Shown here: positions 32,902 to 42,719 of the stretch, piece by piece
How the letters are laid out: every line of letters begins with the position of its first letter
How positions within the stretch are numbered: position 1 is the first letter of the stretch
Origin: Anaerolineaceae bacterium UBA6105
GTDB taxonomy: Bacteria; Chloroflexota; Anaerolineae; Anaerolineales; Anaerolineaceae
NCBI GenBank assembly: GCA_002423495.1
Contig: DIWN01000042.1
Span: 1 to 47,764, forward strand
Direction: 5' to 3'
DNA: 47,764 bases
Translations under genes and position numbers: made by a program
The notes under the pieces: model-generated
Seen by the model: the letters and a program-made list of their open reading frames with translations, nothing else
Told to the model about the DNA's origin: nothing
The model's database searches: none

Positions 32902-34287
32902 CTAATACGACGGGTTGGAGTGGGAGATTTCAATCTCCTTCACGCAAATAAAGCGCGGCACTTTCAAGGCGGTGGGGTTGCGGCGGCCGTAACTGCTGGA
33001 AACGTTATACGCAACCTGCTCCTTGCTCATCCACTGTACCCGTTCGCCAAAGAAATCGCTGAACTTCTGGGTCAGGCGCACATTGTAGGGCACTTGCACG
33101 CTGCCGTCTTTCCTCAGAAACAGCGCGCCAAAGCGGCTGGAGCCGGTCACCATACCCTGGGTCGGGTTGACCACGTTCATGTAATGAATGTAGGGCACGT
33201 AGAGGATGTCTTCTTCGCGCGGCATTTCGAGCAAGTCTTTCAGCGTCGCGACAGATTTCTCTCCGCCATCCATCACCAGGCTGGCATGGCTGACGTCATG
33301 CGCTGTGGGATTCTTCTTGAATTCATCCGCAGAATCCTGGTCCCACATGAAGGCCTGGAATCGTCCTTCGGTAATCAGTGGGAAGGGTTTTCTTTCCAAA
33401 CCAAAGCGGTCAGCCTGTTGAGCGTAGATTTCCACTTCGCGCGGGTCATCCACGAGATTAATTTTTTCGGAAAACAGGTTTTTGCCCTGGTCTTCTTCCT
33501 TCAGGAAAGAATACCCCTGCATCAGGGCGCCGCCAGTCATGCCGTAGTAAGCCATAATGTTGCTAAGTTCAGCAGTCGCTGCCGGACCAAGCACAACGGT
33601 GTACTTGCCCACAGGCAACTGGACCGCCTCGTCTTCCTGGTAATGTTTCACGAGTAAGGCAAGGTCTTTGTGCAAACCTTCCGCATCCAGATCGCTCTTC
33701 TTTTGCGCGCTTTGCTCAGCGTTAACCTCCCATTTCAGACTCTCGGAGGACAAAACAGCGCTAACTTGCGCGTCTGTGGAGCGGAAATATTGGCTGTGCT
33801 CGGTGGCCGTGCTGATTTGAGCAGTGATGGTTGTGCCGCTGCTGAAGATGCCACTCAGTTTTACATCCTCGCTTTCCAGTCCCGCAGCAAGTGTGTTGAA
33901 GTAAGCCAGGCGCTCTTCGTTGGTCAAAGCGGCTAAAGTCGGATCATAGGAGCGCTCATCGACCACATCTTTTTCGTAAACTGGGAAGGTGGGGTCATAG
34001 TTGAGCGCCTGGGCGTGCGGCAGCATTTCTACCAGGATGTCCAAACCTTTTTCCATACTTTCAATCTCGGAGGGATCGGCAATCATGCTGTAGCTGACTT
34101 TTTTGCGACCGTCAAAAGCGATGAAGTCCAGCGAGATCAGGTGTTCATTGGTGTTGAGCGAAATTGCCGAGTTGGCAAAACGCATCAGGTAGCTGTCTTC
34201 TTCATGGTAGGAGATCAATGCTTGCAGCCCCTTGTTGATAGCTGCCTGTCGTAGTTTTTGTAATAAGTCAATAACCTGGTTGCTCAT
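32902..34287 (-). CDS. tldE: TldE/PmbA-like subunit of the TldD/TldE protease
   Basis: 461 residues of the modulator-of-gyrase protease family. It lacks the HExxxH zinc motif, as TldE does, and shares the family C-terminal region (MNVVNPTQGMVTGSSRFGAL). In E. coli TldE pairs with TldD to form a tunnel-like heterodimer that trims unfolded peptides, such as microcin B17 precursors. It starts one base after the tldD stop; the ribosome binding site AGGAG lies in the last tldD codons. Confidence 0.85.
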   Translation of the reverse strand: MSNQVIDLLQKLRQAAINKGLQALISYHEEDSYLMRFANSAISLNTNEHLISLDFIAFDGRKKVSYSMIADPSEIESMEKGLDILVEMLPHAQALNYDPTFPVYEKDVVDERSYDPTLAALTNEERLAYFNTLAAGLESEDVKLSGIFSSGTTITAQISTATEHSQYFRSTDAQVSAVLSSESLKWEVNAEQSAQKKSDLDAEGLHKDLALLVKHYQEDEAVQLPVGKYTVVLGPAATAELSNIMAYYGMTGGALMQGYSFLKEEDQGKNLFSEKINLVDDPREVEIYAQQADRFGLERKPFPLITEGRFQAFMWDQDSADEFKKNPTAHDVSHASLVMDGGEKSVATLKDLLEMPREEDILYVPYIHYMNVVNPTQGMVTGSSRFGALFLRKDGSVQVPYNVRLTQKFSDFFGERVQWMSKEQVAYNVSSSYGRRNPTALKVPRFICVKEIEISHSNPSY

Positions 34288-34288
34288 C

Positions 34289-35743
34289 TTACTCTCCTAC
34301 CTGTACGTTATCGAAGCGGCAGATCGGGACGCCGTGCCCGAGCTGCATGATCTGATTGGGTGCGCCTTTGCCGCAATTCTCAACATAATAAACTTGCCAT
34401 GTGCTTTCATTACCAACAGCTGTAAGCGAATTGTAGAATGGCAGGGTTTCACCGCGATAAGTCGGGTTCTTGACCACCTGTTTCTTCTTTCCGTCTTCCA
34501 CCAGCCAGCCAATGTCACAGGCAAAGTGGAATTGTTCCCGGTTGGAACCAATCGACCAGCTTTTGTCGCCATCCAGCACCAAACCATACTTGGTATTGGC
34601 GATGATGTCATCCAGGCTACCATCTGTACCGGGATCGATGTTGATATTGGTCATGCGTTCGATTGGCACACGGTAGAAGGATGTGGCGCGGTTAGCGCCG
34701 CTGGAGCCGTCGAAGATCTGCTTTTTTGCCTTTGCGTTGGCTTCTTCCACCATCTGGCGTCCAGTGATCGCGCCCACCAGGATACCCTTGTCAATCAGCA
34801 AATTGTCCTGGGCAGGCACGCTGTCATCATCAAAACCAAAGCTGCCCGGGCTGTTGGGCTCGAGCGCATTCGCGCGGGCTGTCAGCTTTTCGGAACCATA
34901 ACGCAGCTTGCCAAAGTCCTCCAACCGCACAAAGGAACCGCCGGCAAATGAGAGTTCATAACCGAGGATGCGGTCCAACTCCAGCGCGTGCCCAATGGTT
35001 TCGTGGGTTTGCAGGAACATGATGCCGTTCAGCAGGATGACGGACATCTTGCCGTTGGGGGCGTCATCAGCGACCAGAACCTGGTTCAACTCGCTCACGA
35101 TGCGTTCTGCGTTGGCGAGGAAATCTGTTTCATTGATGCTTTCCCAACCACGAGTCGCGCCGGTGCGTCCTGGCAGATACTTCCGGCGCTGCATTCCGCC
35201 GTCCTTATCAACGCCCATCGCGTGGATAGAAGGAAAGACTTCGATGATGTTTTTCTCAATCTCCGAGCCTTCAGAATCCAGGAAAATAATCTGCTTGCGC
35301 ACAAACTCGAGCATTCCGAAGCGTTGCACAACACCTGGCTGGTTGAGCGCCGCGTCCATTTTTTGCAGGAAGGCCACTTTTTCATCCAGACCTACGCTGA
35401 AGGGGTCAATCTGATTAGGGCTGTTAAAGCTGTCGACGATGGCTTCCTTTTCCGCCAGGCGGATGGGGAAGGTCACGCGTTCGGAGGCGATTCGCGCGTT
35501 GTCGAAGGCTCTGTCAAAAATCGCGCTCGGGTTGGAAAGGTCCGAAGAAGCCGAAAAACCCCAGGCCCCGTTATAGAGCACGCGCACACCCAAACCACTT
35601 TGGCTGGAAGCGTTGTTTTCTTTGAGGTTGCCATTCCACATGAAGAGGAAGTTGCTGTCTTCCCGTGGGTACCATCGGGCGTCAACATAGTGTGCGCCTT
35701 TGGCTTTCAGTTGATCTAATTGTTCTTTAAGTTTCTCTCTCAT
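34289..35743 (-). CDS. tldD: TldD-like zinc metalloprotease
   Basis: 484 residues. The zinc site HETIGH at residues 247-252 (HExxxH) marks the catalytic TldD subunit. SGLGVRVLYNGAWGFSAS is the conserved N-terminal segment. It forms an operon with tldE. AGGAG precedes the start. No RiPP precursor or biosynthetic gene is nearby, so a general peptide-clearance role is more likely than maturation of a specific peptide. Confidence 0.9.
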   Translation of the reverse strand: MREKLKEQLDQLKAKGAHYVDARWYPREDSNFLFMWNGNLKENNASSQSGLGVRVLYNGAWGFSASSDLSNPSAIFDRAFDNARIASERVTFPIRLAEKEAIVDSFNSPNQIDPFSVGLDEKVAFLQKMDAALNQPGVVQRFGMLEFVRKQIIFLDSEGSEIEKNIIEVFPSIHAMGVDKDGGMQRRKYLPGRTGATRGWESINETDFLANAERIVSELNQVLVADDAPNGKMSVILLNGIMFLQTHETIGHALELDRILGYELSFAGGSFVRLEDFGKLRYGSEKLTARANALEPNSPGSFGFDDDSVPAQDNLLIDKGILVGAITGRQMVEEANAKAKKQIFDGSSGANRATSFYRVPIERMTNINIDPGTDGSLDDIIANTKYGLVLDGDKSWSIGSNREQFHFACDIGWLVEDGKKKQVVKNPTYRGETLPFYNSLTAVGNESTWQVYYVENCGKGAPNQIMQLGHGVPICRFDNVQVGE

Positions 35744-36002
35744 ACTGGATCTCCTGTATTGAACTGTGAAATGATTATAGTGGCTTAAGCCTGTTTATGC
35801 TGACTCCTGCATCACCAGGGATCTAAACCAAAGGCTATCAGGATATAAAGACCAGTCACAAAGGTTTCAAATTATGGAGAAAGCTCTTGAGTGTTCCTTG
35901 AAGTACACTATCTTGTAAAATGATCAGTTACAGGTCTATACTATTGATGAAAACGCAAAAACGCAACGGTATAATGACGGTTAAGAAAAGTCAGGAGCTA
36001 TT

Positions 36003-36995
36003 ATGCTGTTCGTCGAAAATGAACCCAACAAAGACCCGCGGATAAACCTCGCAATCGAAGAATATCTGATTAAGAGTATCGCCCCGAAGGAAGAAATCCT
36101 GATGTTCTACATCAACAAACCTTCAATCATTATCGGGCGCAACCAAAACACGATCCAGGAAATCAACGTGGATTATGTCAAAGCCAACGATATCATTGTT
36201 GTCCGTCGGCTATCGGGCGGTGGAGCGGTCTATCACGACCTTGGGAACCTCAATTTCTCATTTATCGCACCAAATTCCCCTGGAAATTTCCACAATTTCC
36301 GTAAATTCACCCAGCCTGTGATCAAAGTTTTAATGAAAATGGGGGTGCCTGCCGATCTTTCTGGTCGAAATGATATCCTTGTTGACGGTAAAAAGATATC
36401 CGGAAATGCCCAGTATGTTTCCGGTCCGCGCATGGTCAGTCATGGCACGCTGCTGTGGAACACAGATCTTTCGGTGGTTGGCGAAGCCTTGCGCGTGAAA
36501 CAAGCCAAGATTGAATCCAAGGGGATTAAATCAGTGCGTGCGCGCGTGGCAAACATCACCGAGTTTTTGCCCGAAAATCCTCCCGATATCATGACCTTCC
36601 GCCAAATGATCATCGATGGCGTGCACAGCGAAAACCCTCTCGAGGAATATGTTCTTACTGAAACTGACTGGGAGAACATTCACCAGCTTTCGCAAGAACG
36701 CTATCAAACCTGGGAATGGAATTTTGGCAAGTCGCCGGCTTTCGGTATCCAGCGCGAGATTCGCTATGGGGGCGGTTGCGTCGAAGCCTGGCTGGATGTC
36801 AGCCGTGGAGGCGTCATCAACCAGGTCAAGTTTTACGGTGACTTTTTCGGTCAGCGGGATGTTGCTGAATTGGAAGCAGCCCTGGCAGGCTGCCGCTATG
36901 AGCCTTCAGCCATCCTCGAGCGGCTCAGTGATATGGATGTGAATGATTATTTTGTAAATCTGACCACTACAGGGCTGCTGGATTTGCTTTATTGA
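36003..36995 (+). CDS. lplA: Lipoate-protein ligase A
   Basis: 330 residues. The signature RRLSGGGAVYHDLGNLNFSF (68-87) and the lysine motif GKKISGNAQ (about 132-140) define LplA. The C-terminal accessory domain is present (WEWNFGKSPAF onward). It activates lipoate with ATP and attaches it to lipoyl domains of dehydrogenases or the glycine cleavage H protein. AGGAG precedes the start. No lipoyl-domain protein is adjacent. Confidence 0.93.
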   Translation: MLFVENEPNKDPRINLAIEEYLIKSIAPKEEILMFYINKPSIIIGRNQNTIQEINVDYVKANDIIVVRRLSGGGAVYHDLGNLNFSFIAPNSPGNFHNFRKFTQPVIKVLMKMGVPADLSGRNDILVDGKKISGNAQYVSGPRMVSHGTLLWNTDLSVVGEALRVKQAKIESKGIKSVRARVANITEFLPENPPDIMTFRQMIIDGVHSENPLEEYVLTETDWENIHQLSQERYQTWEWNFGKSPAFGIQREIRYGGGCVEAWLDVSRGGVINQVKFYGDFFGQRDVAELEAALAGCRYEPSAILERLSDMDVNDYFVNLTTTGLLDLLY

Positions 36996-37098
36996 CCTGA
37001 AAATTAGATCCTTGTCTTTGGCAAACTGGTGAGAACCGGAAGTCACATCCAGACAGAGATCCTATTAACTTTTATTTGACAACAAAAGGAGCTTTTCT

Positions 37099-37491
37099 AT
37101 GAGCGATCAGTCTAACTGGAATGAATACTCACAAACTGGCGCACAGCCAGCGCAATCTCAAGCTCACCCACTTGATGCCAAGCGCGACGATGGTCCGGAT
37201 TGTGTTTCCCAGGATCATCCCGATCCGCTGGTGAGCGATTGTGACGACCTTTTACGCAAAGATCTCAGCGAGGAACTGGAAAAAAAGCGGGCTGGAATGG
37301 ACCCTGAGCCTGAACCCGATTGGACAGACAAGGCAAAGAAAGAAATTGTCGCTGGGCTTGAACAAATTCGGGATGCCCTCCAGGAAGCCTATCGTGAAGG
37401 CAAGAATGACCCGAAAGTCAAAAAATTCGGCGAGGACGTGAAAGAAACTTTCCGCTCTATTGGGGACGAGATCAGCAATCTCTTTGATTAA
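37099..37491 (+). CDS. Hypothetical acidic protein, 130 residues
   Basis: I do not recognise the family. The N-terminal half is polar and probably disordered, with DDGPDCVSQDHPDP. The C-terminal half (about 75-130) is predicted helical and charged (KEIVAGLEQIRDALQEAYRE, VKETFRSIGDEISNLFD), resembling an amphipathic helical domain. There is no membrane segment or signal peptide. AAAAGGAG lies just upstream. It is followed convergently by the recombinase gene only nine bases away. Confidence 0.6.
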   Translation: MSDQSNWNEYSQTGAQPAQSQAHPLDAKRDDGPDCVSQDHPDPLVSDCDDLLRKDLSEELEKKRAGMDPEPEPDWTDKAKKEIVAGLEQIRDALQEAYREGKNDPKVKKFGEDVKETFRSIGDEISNLFD

Positions 37492-37500
37492 TAAAGTAGT

Positions 37501-38511
37501 TCAAGGCAGATCAGGGGGCTTTGCCTGTTCTTCGTTTGGCTTGAAGGGGGAACCTAATTTTTCGGCGGCAGCGCGTTTTGTGTCCTCCGGTCGCTTGTCG
37601 TAGCGGCGGGTGGTATCAGCGCTGGCATGCCCGGCGATCGCAGAGACCGTCAACACATCAATATCCGCTTCCAGCATATCAGTTATAGTGGTTCTGCGCA
37701 GGTCGTGTGGACTGAAGGATGCCACACCGGCTTGCTTCTGCCGGGATTTGAGGATGTAATAGATCGCCTGGGGGGATAAACGCTTCAGGCTGACTTTGCC
37801 CCCCTTGCTGACGCGCGTAAAGAGCGGCCCAAGCTGCCGCCCCCGGATTTGGAGCCAGGCTTCAATGGCAGGGATGGCATCCTGGGAGAGATAGACGAAG
37901 CGTTGTTTGCTGCCCTTGCCGAGGATGCGGATCTTCTGACTGTCGAGGTCAAGATCAGCCAGGTTCAGGTCCACGGTTTCCTGGCGGCGCAAACCGCAAG
38001 CGTACATCAGCGAGATGATGGCAGTGTCGCGGATGCCCAGGTGAGGATTGCTTTGGTCAGATTGGCAGGCATTTACGAGCTCCTCCAGTTCCTGCATCGC
38101 CAGCGAACGCCCGCGGGGCAGCGACTCCACCCGCAAGGACCGTACCCCGGCAGCACGATAGTAATCATTGTGGTCAGAATAAAGGCCCAGCCGATAGGCT
38201 TCTTCAAGCACGCGGCGCAAGGCAACCAGGTGTTTGTTGATAGTCGCCTTCGCGTACCCAATCTCCACCATATGCGCGCTCAGACCACTGGTGTTTTCGT
38301 AGCGCAGTAGGTGCCAGGGGAAGGTGAGCGCGTCGGACCTTTTACCATCCGAGAAGATGTAAGCGAGATTATTGAGAGCGGTAGCCTGCGTTCGTTTGCC
38401 ACTCGGGCTGAGGGTATTCAGATAAGCCAGAGCGGGGGAGGGCAGGTCCTCGCTGGATTGGAGTTGGTCCGGGTTAAGAATATGCAGTTTGTTTTCTCTA
38501 TGCTTTGCCAT
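37501..38511 (-). CDS. Tyrosine recombinase (XerC/D or phage integrase family)
   Basis: 336 residues from the ATG at 38511, which has AAGGAA upstream; an earlier in-frame start at 38562 has none. The N-terminal SAM-like core-binding domain covers about 25-125. The catalytic domain has Arg175 (GLRRQE), the HxxR pair His269/Arg272 (FSPHDLRRT), His295 (IAGHAS) and nucleophile Tyr304 (TTRRYDK). All catalytic residues are present. It does not look like the housekeeping XerC/XerD and could act on the adjacent tandem repeats or be a remnant of a mobile element. No attachment site is identified. Confidence 0.88.
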   Translation of the reverse strand: MAKHRENKLHILNPDQLQSSEDLPSPALAYLNTLSPSGKRTQATALNNLAYIFSDGKRSDALTFPWHLLRYENTSGLSAHMVEIGYAKATINKHLVALRRVLEEAYRLGLYSDHNDYYRAAGVRSLRVESLPRGRSLAMQELEELVNACQSDQSNPHLGIRDTAIISLMYACGLRRQETVDLNLADLDLDSQKIRILGKGSKQRFVYLSQDAIPAIEAWLQIRGRQLGPLFTRVSKGGKVSLKRLSPQAIYYILKSRQKQAGVASFSPHDLRRTTITDMLEADIDVLTVSAIAGHASADTTRRYDKRPEDTKRAAAEKLGSPFKPNEEQAKPPDLP

Positions 38512-38641
38512 AGTATTCCTTGCGGGATTATTATTCTCAAAAGTAATTATATCAATATTCAAACATTCTTTTGATCTCTTTTCTGCTTCATCATGGGTGA
38601 GGGGAACAGCGTGGCAATCCTCAATGTGGATAATGTCTTTC

Positions 38642-39370
38642 GTAGGGCTGGGCTTTAGTCCAGCCGCTGTGTTTGCCTGCTAAGACATACGCGGAGGGAG
38701 CAAGCCCCCTCCGTACGACTGAACCAATCCCAGCCTCTAAGCCTGTCCTACGACTTGATCGTGCCGGTCTCCAGACCGTGCCCGCGATGTGACCGGAGGT
38801 CTCCAATAGGCAATAGACACCGAGTAAGTGTAGCTCAGGTTGCGCAGCCTGCCCCGTGCTTTTTTGGCGGGGTTCAACCTGACATCACGAGTGCTGGCAT
38901 ATAACGCTTTTAGTAGGGCTGGGCTTTAGTCCAGCCGCTGTGTATGCCTGCTAAGACATACGCGGAGGGAGCAAGCCCCCTCCGTACGACTGAACCAATC
39001 CCAGCCTCTAAGCCTGTCCTACGACTTGATCATGCACGGTCTGGAGACCGTGCACGCGATGTGACCGGAGGTCTCCAATAGCGATTAGACACCGAATAAG
39101 TATAGGTCAGGTTGCGCAGCCTGCCCCGTGTTTTTTTGGCGGGGTTCAACCTGACATCACGAGTGCTGGCATATAACGCTTTTAGTAGGGCTGGGCTTTA
39201 GTCCAGCCGCTGTGTTTGCCTGCTAAGACATACGCGGAGGGAGCAAGCCCCCTCCGTACGATTGAATCATTTCCAGTTGCTAATCCTGTCCTGCGACTTG
39301 ATCGTGCTGGTCTCCAGTCCGTGCACACGATGTGACCGGAGGTCTCCAATAGTCATTGGAAACCGAGCGA
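38642..39370. repeat. Tandem array of a 271-272-bp intergenic repeat (two full copies and one partial)
   Basis: Copies begin at 38642, 38913 and 39185; the third is diverged and ends near 39370. Each unit contains hairpins: GGCTGG/CCAGCC (38646-38665), CGGAGGG/CCCTCCG (38692-38713), CGGTCT-CC-AGACCG (38765-38778), and a long TCAGGTTG...CAACCTGA stem enclosing CCCCG/CGGGG (about 38834-38882). No reading frame runs through it. It fills the gap between the recombinase and the ABC exporter. Its modules occur singly elsewhere in the window. Confidence 0.85.
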
Positions 39371-39542
39371 GCAAACCTGTGCTCCCGAGGAAACCAATCC
39401 TATTGTCTTTTGAATGGCGGGATGACACGCTTGCATTGCTCTCTATGTTGTAGGAGTAATCTGTAGCTAAATTTTGTCATGCAAACTGGCAGCTTTGGAG
39501 CTTCAACGTTATACTTGGCAGGTTAATAGAGGCCGTAAGCAT

Positions 39543-42500
39543 ATGATCTTTAAGCACAGTTTTAATAGCATTATCCGCTCACCCGGGAAAACATTCCTTT
39601 TCCTGGTGCTGTTAACCGCTTCAATTGTCTTTGTCAACCTGGGCAGCAGCATGAATTACTCTGCCAACCGCATGCTTGAGCAAGCCAATGAACACTTCGA
39701 CACGGTTGTTGCTTTTAAATACGGCGATTTACACGATCTGGATGGCGCCTGGGCTGATGAAAATTTCCAAAAAAACATGTCCGCCATCGATTTTCCGGCT
39801 ATATCCAGACACTCAGCAGTTATCGCAGCGGATCAGGAACGCACCATCTCTGCTTACGCAGGCGATGACACCGGAGTCTGGCAAAACACTTCTCCGTTAA
39901 AAAACCATGTCATCGTCACCATACGGCTGCTCGCACCGCAGGATGATGGCAGCTGGACTGCTCTGACTTACGATACCATTTTTGGGCGGAAGGTAAGCGG
40001 CACGGTCTTCCTGAGGGTAAACCCCATAAGCTTCTCAGGGGCAGACATCAGCAATCAACTTCAGCCCGACCGCACATTCCTGCTGGCTGCCTACGCACAG
40101 ACTGGGGCAAGCAGCGGGCTGACCCTGACCCCAATAAAACCAGCGCAACTGGTCCAAAATCCAAGTGAAAGCCTTGAGCGTTTTGCTGAACTGACCGACA
40201 TCACGGGGCGTCCTGATTACTTTGAAAGTGAAGAGGGAAAAGCCTGGCTTGAGCTGGCTGATACACTCAATATCATTGATAACTCTTTCCAGGTCATCGC
40301 CTCGTCCGATATCCAAAGCATGATTCCTTTCCACATGAAGCAGATCTGGCTAACAAGTGGTAATTTTGAGTCCCAGGCTGGAACCTGCTACATCAGCGAG
40401 CGTCTGGCGGGGTTACTTGAACTTGAGGTTGGTGATCGTTGGCATCTTGCCTACCATTATGATCCCAAGGGCGACCCCGCATTTTCTTACTCTGCTGGGA
40501 GAGGCTTCACTTACGAAGAAGACTGCCAGATCGCAGGGATTTTCCAGATCACCGCGGATCTTACCTATACTATTCTGATCCCCTATCCTGAGTGGCTGAA
40601 AAAAGCTCCCGATAGTTACGATTTTTTGCGCGTACGGGTAGATAACCCTCAGGTTGAAGGTTACCTGGATTATGTCAATGCCTACCTGCCCGAGATGGTC
40701 GAGCTCCAGGTGGAAGACCAGGGCTATAGCAATGCCGTCATCCCCATTCTCAAGCTTCGCGAGCGTTCGCTTTATATGACCGTTGCCAGCGTAGCGGCGG
40801 GGGTAGCCGTAATTAGCCTGTTTGCTTATCTGTTCATCGTTCGCCAGCGGGAAACCGCGGATGTCATGATGAAACTGGGCACAGGTCGCGCAAAGACGAT
40901 CGCTTACTTGATCATCGGTATCATGATTGTCGCCATCCTGGCAGGTTTGGCAGGTACTTATATTGCCAGCCTGGTGGATCAGAGCTTAACCCAGGCCGTT
41001 TGGGGCGTTTTGCAGGGCGGCATCATGCAGGATCTTCGTTTTAGCGAGCGAGCCCTGGGAATGCAGGTGGCATTCGCGCCTGAGTTGGTTACTGCTGGCT
41101 GGGTGCGCTGGCTTACCTCCGCGCTTGTGGTCATGTTGGTTTTTGTGATCACCCTGGTCGCCTCATTCGTTGCGCTTCGGAAGCCCAGGCGCAGGAAGGC
41201 AAAGGTGATCATTGCTCCCAAGTCGGAGAGCGGTCGCGCAATGACTTTTGCTGGTGTGCCGGGTTTGAGTTTGCGTTTTGCCCTTCGTTCGATTCTGCGG
41301 AATTTTTCACGCAGCCTGATTGTGCCCATAACGGTGGCTCTGCTGGTTGCATTTATTCTGATCATCGGCGTCTCGGTTGCCGACCAGGAGCAAGCAGCTG
41401 AAACAATTTATGACCGAGTTCCCACAACTGCTTACCTCACCACGATCTTAGGCCGCCACAGGCAATTCCCCATCCAGCTCCAGAGTGATGTCTTTCGAAT
41501 GCTGGATAACACTTTTCAAGGCAGGCAGACTTGGAGGATGTTCGAGTATCCTGCCACCGGTGAACAGATCCAGGCTGTAAGAACTGAGCTTGAGGAGACA
41601 AACCCGGTCATTAAAGAGTTTTTGCTTACCAGGTATATGCATTACGAATATATGGGATTGGTTGAGCGTGCAGATGGCAGCCCTGGCACACCCGACCTGC
41701 CCGAAAGACCCATAGTAGACCGTCACCAATCCGCCATTGCCTCCCAGCTGGGAATCAACCTGCTTGAACGGCAGGTAAAACGGATGCCGATTTTGGCTCT
41801 GACCGATAGTGTTACCCGAACCAGTGAAGCCGTAAAATTCCGCGAGTCACAGGTGCAATGGCTGGAAGGATATACCGATGAAGATTTCCTCAAACCGGAG
41901 CACATTGTTGTCTTGCCCGATCGCTTAATGAGCGAGCAGGGGGTGGAGTTTGGGGACGTCATCAGATTGGGCGTGTTCGAACCGGATGAGAACTTTGGCG
42001 TGCTGGTTGAAGCTTTTGACTTCAAGGTTGTTGGCAGTTATTTCCAGGGCAGCCGTTCCCCGGTTCTCTATGTTCCCTGGAATCTGCTGACCCAAATCAA
42101 AATGGGCACTGATCTGGAAATTTTGCTGCCTGAAAATCCTGAAGATCCGGAATCACCCATGGTCGCGGGTTTGCCAAATGAATATCTGGCCGGGTCAGTC
42201 GATTCTGCCACGATCATTCCACAGGACCCACGCGATCTTGACAGTTTGCGGGATTACCTGGAAGAAAATCGTTACAGCCAGGTCGGCATAATCCGCAGCA
42301 ATCGCCTCGCGGTGGTCATAGAGGACAAAGCCCTTGCGGATGGTTTGCTTTCAATCCAGCAGCATCTGTCCTTTCTGAACTTTATTATCCCGATCATGCT
42401 GTTATTGTCCGGATTGATGGGTTTTATTTTGTCCTACTTGCTCACGCGTAATCGCCTGCCTGAGTTTGCAGTCATGCGCAGCGTGGGTGCCAAAAAGCTC

Positions 42501-42713
42501 CAGGTCTATCTGGCCTTTTTCCTCGAGCAATTTTTCCTGTTGTTAATCGGGGTTTTGCCGGTCGCAGTGATTTTGCTGTCTCAGCCGAGCTGGCTGCTGG
42601 CGGTAGGGCGAAACCTGTACTTATTCTTAGCTGTCTACACTTTGGGCATCCTCATTGCCATCGGGCTGATGGGGCGCTCCAAAGTAATCGATATTTTGTT
42701 CACCAAGGAATAG
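39543..42713 (+). CDS. ABC transporter permease, MacB/FtsX type
   Basis: A 1056-residue membrane protein. The start at 39543 (MIFKHSFNSIIRSPGKTFLF) has AGAGG upstream. The N-terminal helix is followed by a large external domain, a three-helix FtsX-like core around residues 415-550 (LYMTVASVAAGVAVISLFAY), and then a duplicated second half: a helix at about 610, another external domain, and three final helices from about 945. The final-core motif is MRSVGAKKLQVYLAFFLEQF. This duplicated layout is typical of exporters that act on lipoproteins, peptides or the cell wall. It works with the ATPase encoded six bases downstream. The substrate is unknown. Confidence 0.85.
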   Translation: MIFKHSFNSIIRSPGKTFLFLVLLTASIVFVNLGSSMNYSANRMLEQANEHFDTVVAFKYGDLHDLDGAWADENFQKNMSAIDFPAISRHSAVIAADQERTISAYAGDDTGVWQNTSPLKNHVIVTIRLLAPQDDGSWTALTYDTIFGRKVSGTVFLRVNPISFSGADISNQLQPDRTFLLAAYAQTGASSGLTLTPIKPAQLVQNPSESLERFAELTDITGRPDYFESEEGKAWLELADTLNIIDNSFQVIASSDIQSMIPFHMKQIWLTSGNFESQAGTCYISERLAGLLELEVGDRWHLAYHYDPKGDPAFSYSAGRGFTYEEDCQIAGIFQITADLTYTILIPYPEWLKKAPDSYDFLRVRVDNPQVEGYLDYVNAYLPEMVELQVEDQGYSNAVIPILKLRERSLYMTVASVAAGVAVISLFAYLFIVRQRETADVMMKLGTGRAKTIAYLIIGIMIVAILAGLAGTYIASLVDQSLTQAVWGVLQGGIMQDLRFSERALGMQVAFAPELVTAGWVRWLTSALVVMLVFVITLVASFVALRKPRRRKAKVIIAPKSESGRAMTFAGVPGLSLRFALRSILRNFSRSLIVPITVALLVAFILIIGVSVADQEQAAETIYDRVPTTAYLTTILGRHRQFPIQLQSDVFRMLDNTFQGRQTWRMFEYPATGEQIQAVRTELEETNPVIKEFLLTRYMHYEYMGLVERADGSPGTPDLPERPIVDRHQSAIASQLGINLLERQVKRMPILALTDSVTRTSEAVKFRESQVQWLEGYTDEDFLKPEHIVVLPDRLMSEQGVEFGDVIRLGVFEPDENFGVLVEAFDFKVVGSYFQGSRSPVLYVPWNLLTQIKMGTDLEILLPENPEDPESPMVAGLPNEYLAGSVDSATIIPQDPRDLDSLRDYLEENRYSQVGIIRSNRLAVVIEDKALADGLLSIQQHLSFLNFIIPIMLLLSGLMGFILSYLLTRNRLPEFAVMRSVGAKKLQVYLAFFLEQFFLLLIGVLPVAVILLSQPSWLLAVGRNLYLFLAVYTLGILIAIGLMGRSKVIDILFTKE

Positions 42714-42719
42714 AAGTTT

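Noticed and set aside
37501..38511. Attachment sites (attL/attR) for the tyrosine recombinase
   Set aside because: No tRNA gene and no convincing direct-repeat pair bracketing a region was seen. The 271-bp units are tandem repeats rather than flanking sites.
38642..39370. CRISPR array
   Set aside because: The repeat period is about 271 bp with similarity along the whole unit, so there are no unique spacers and no cas genes.
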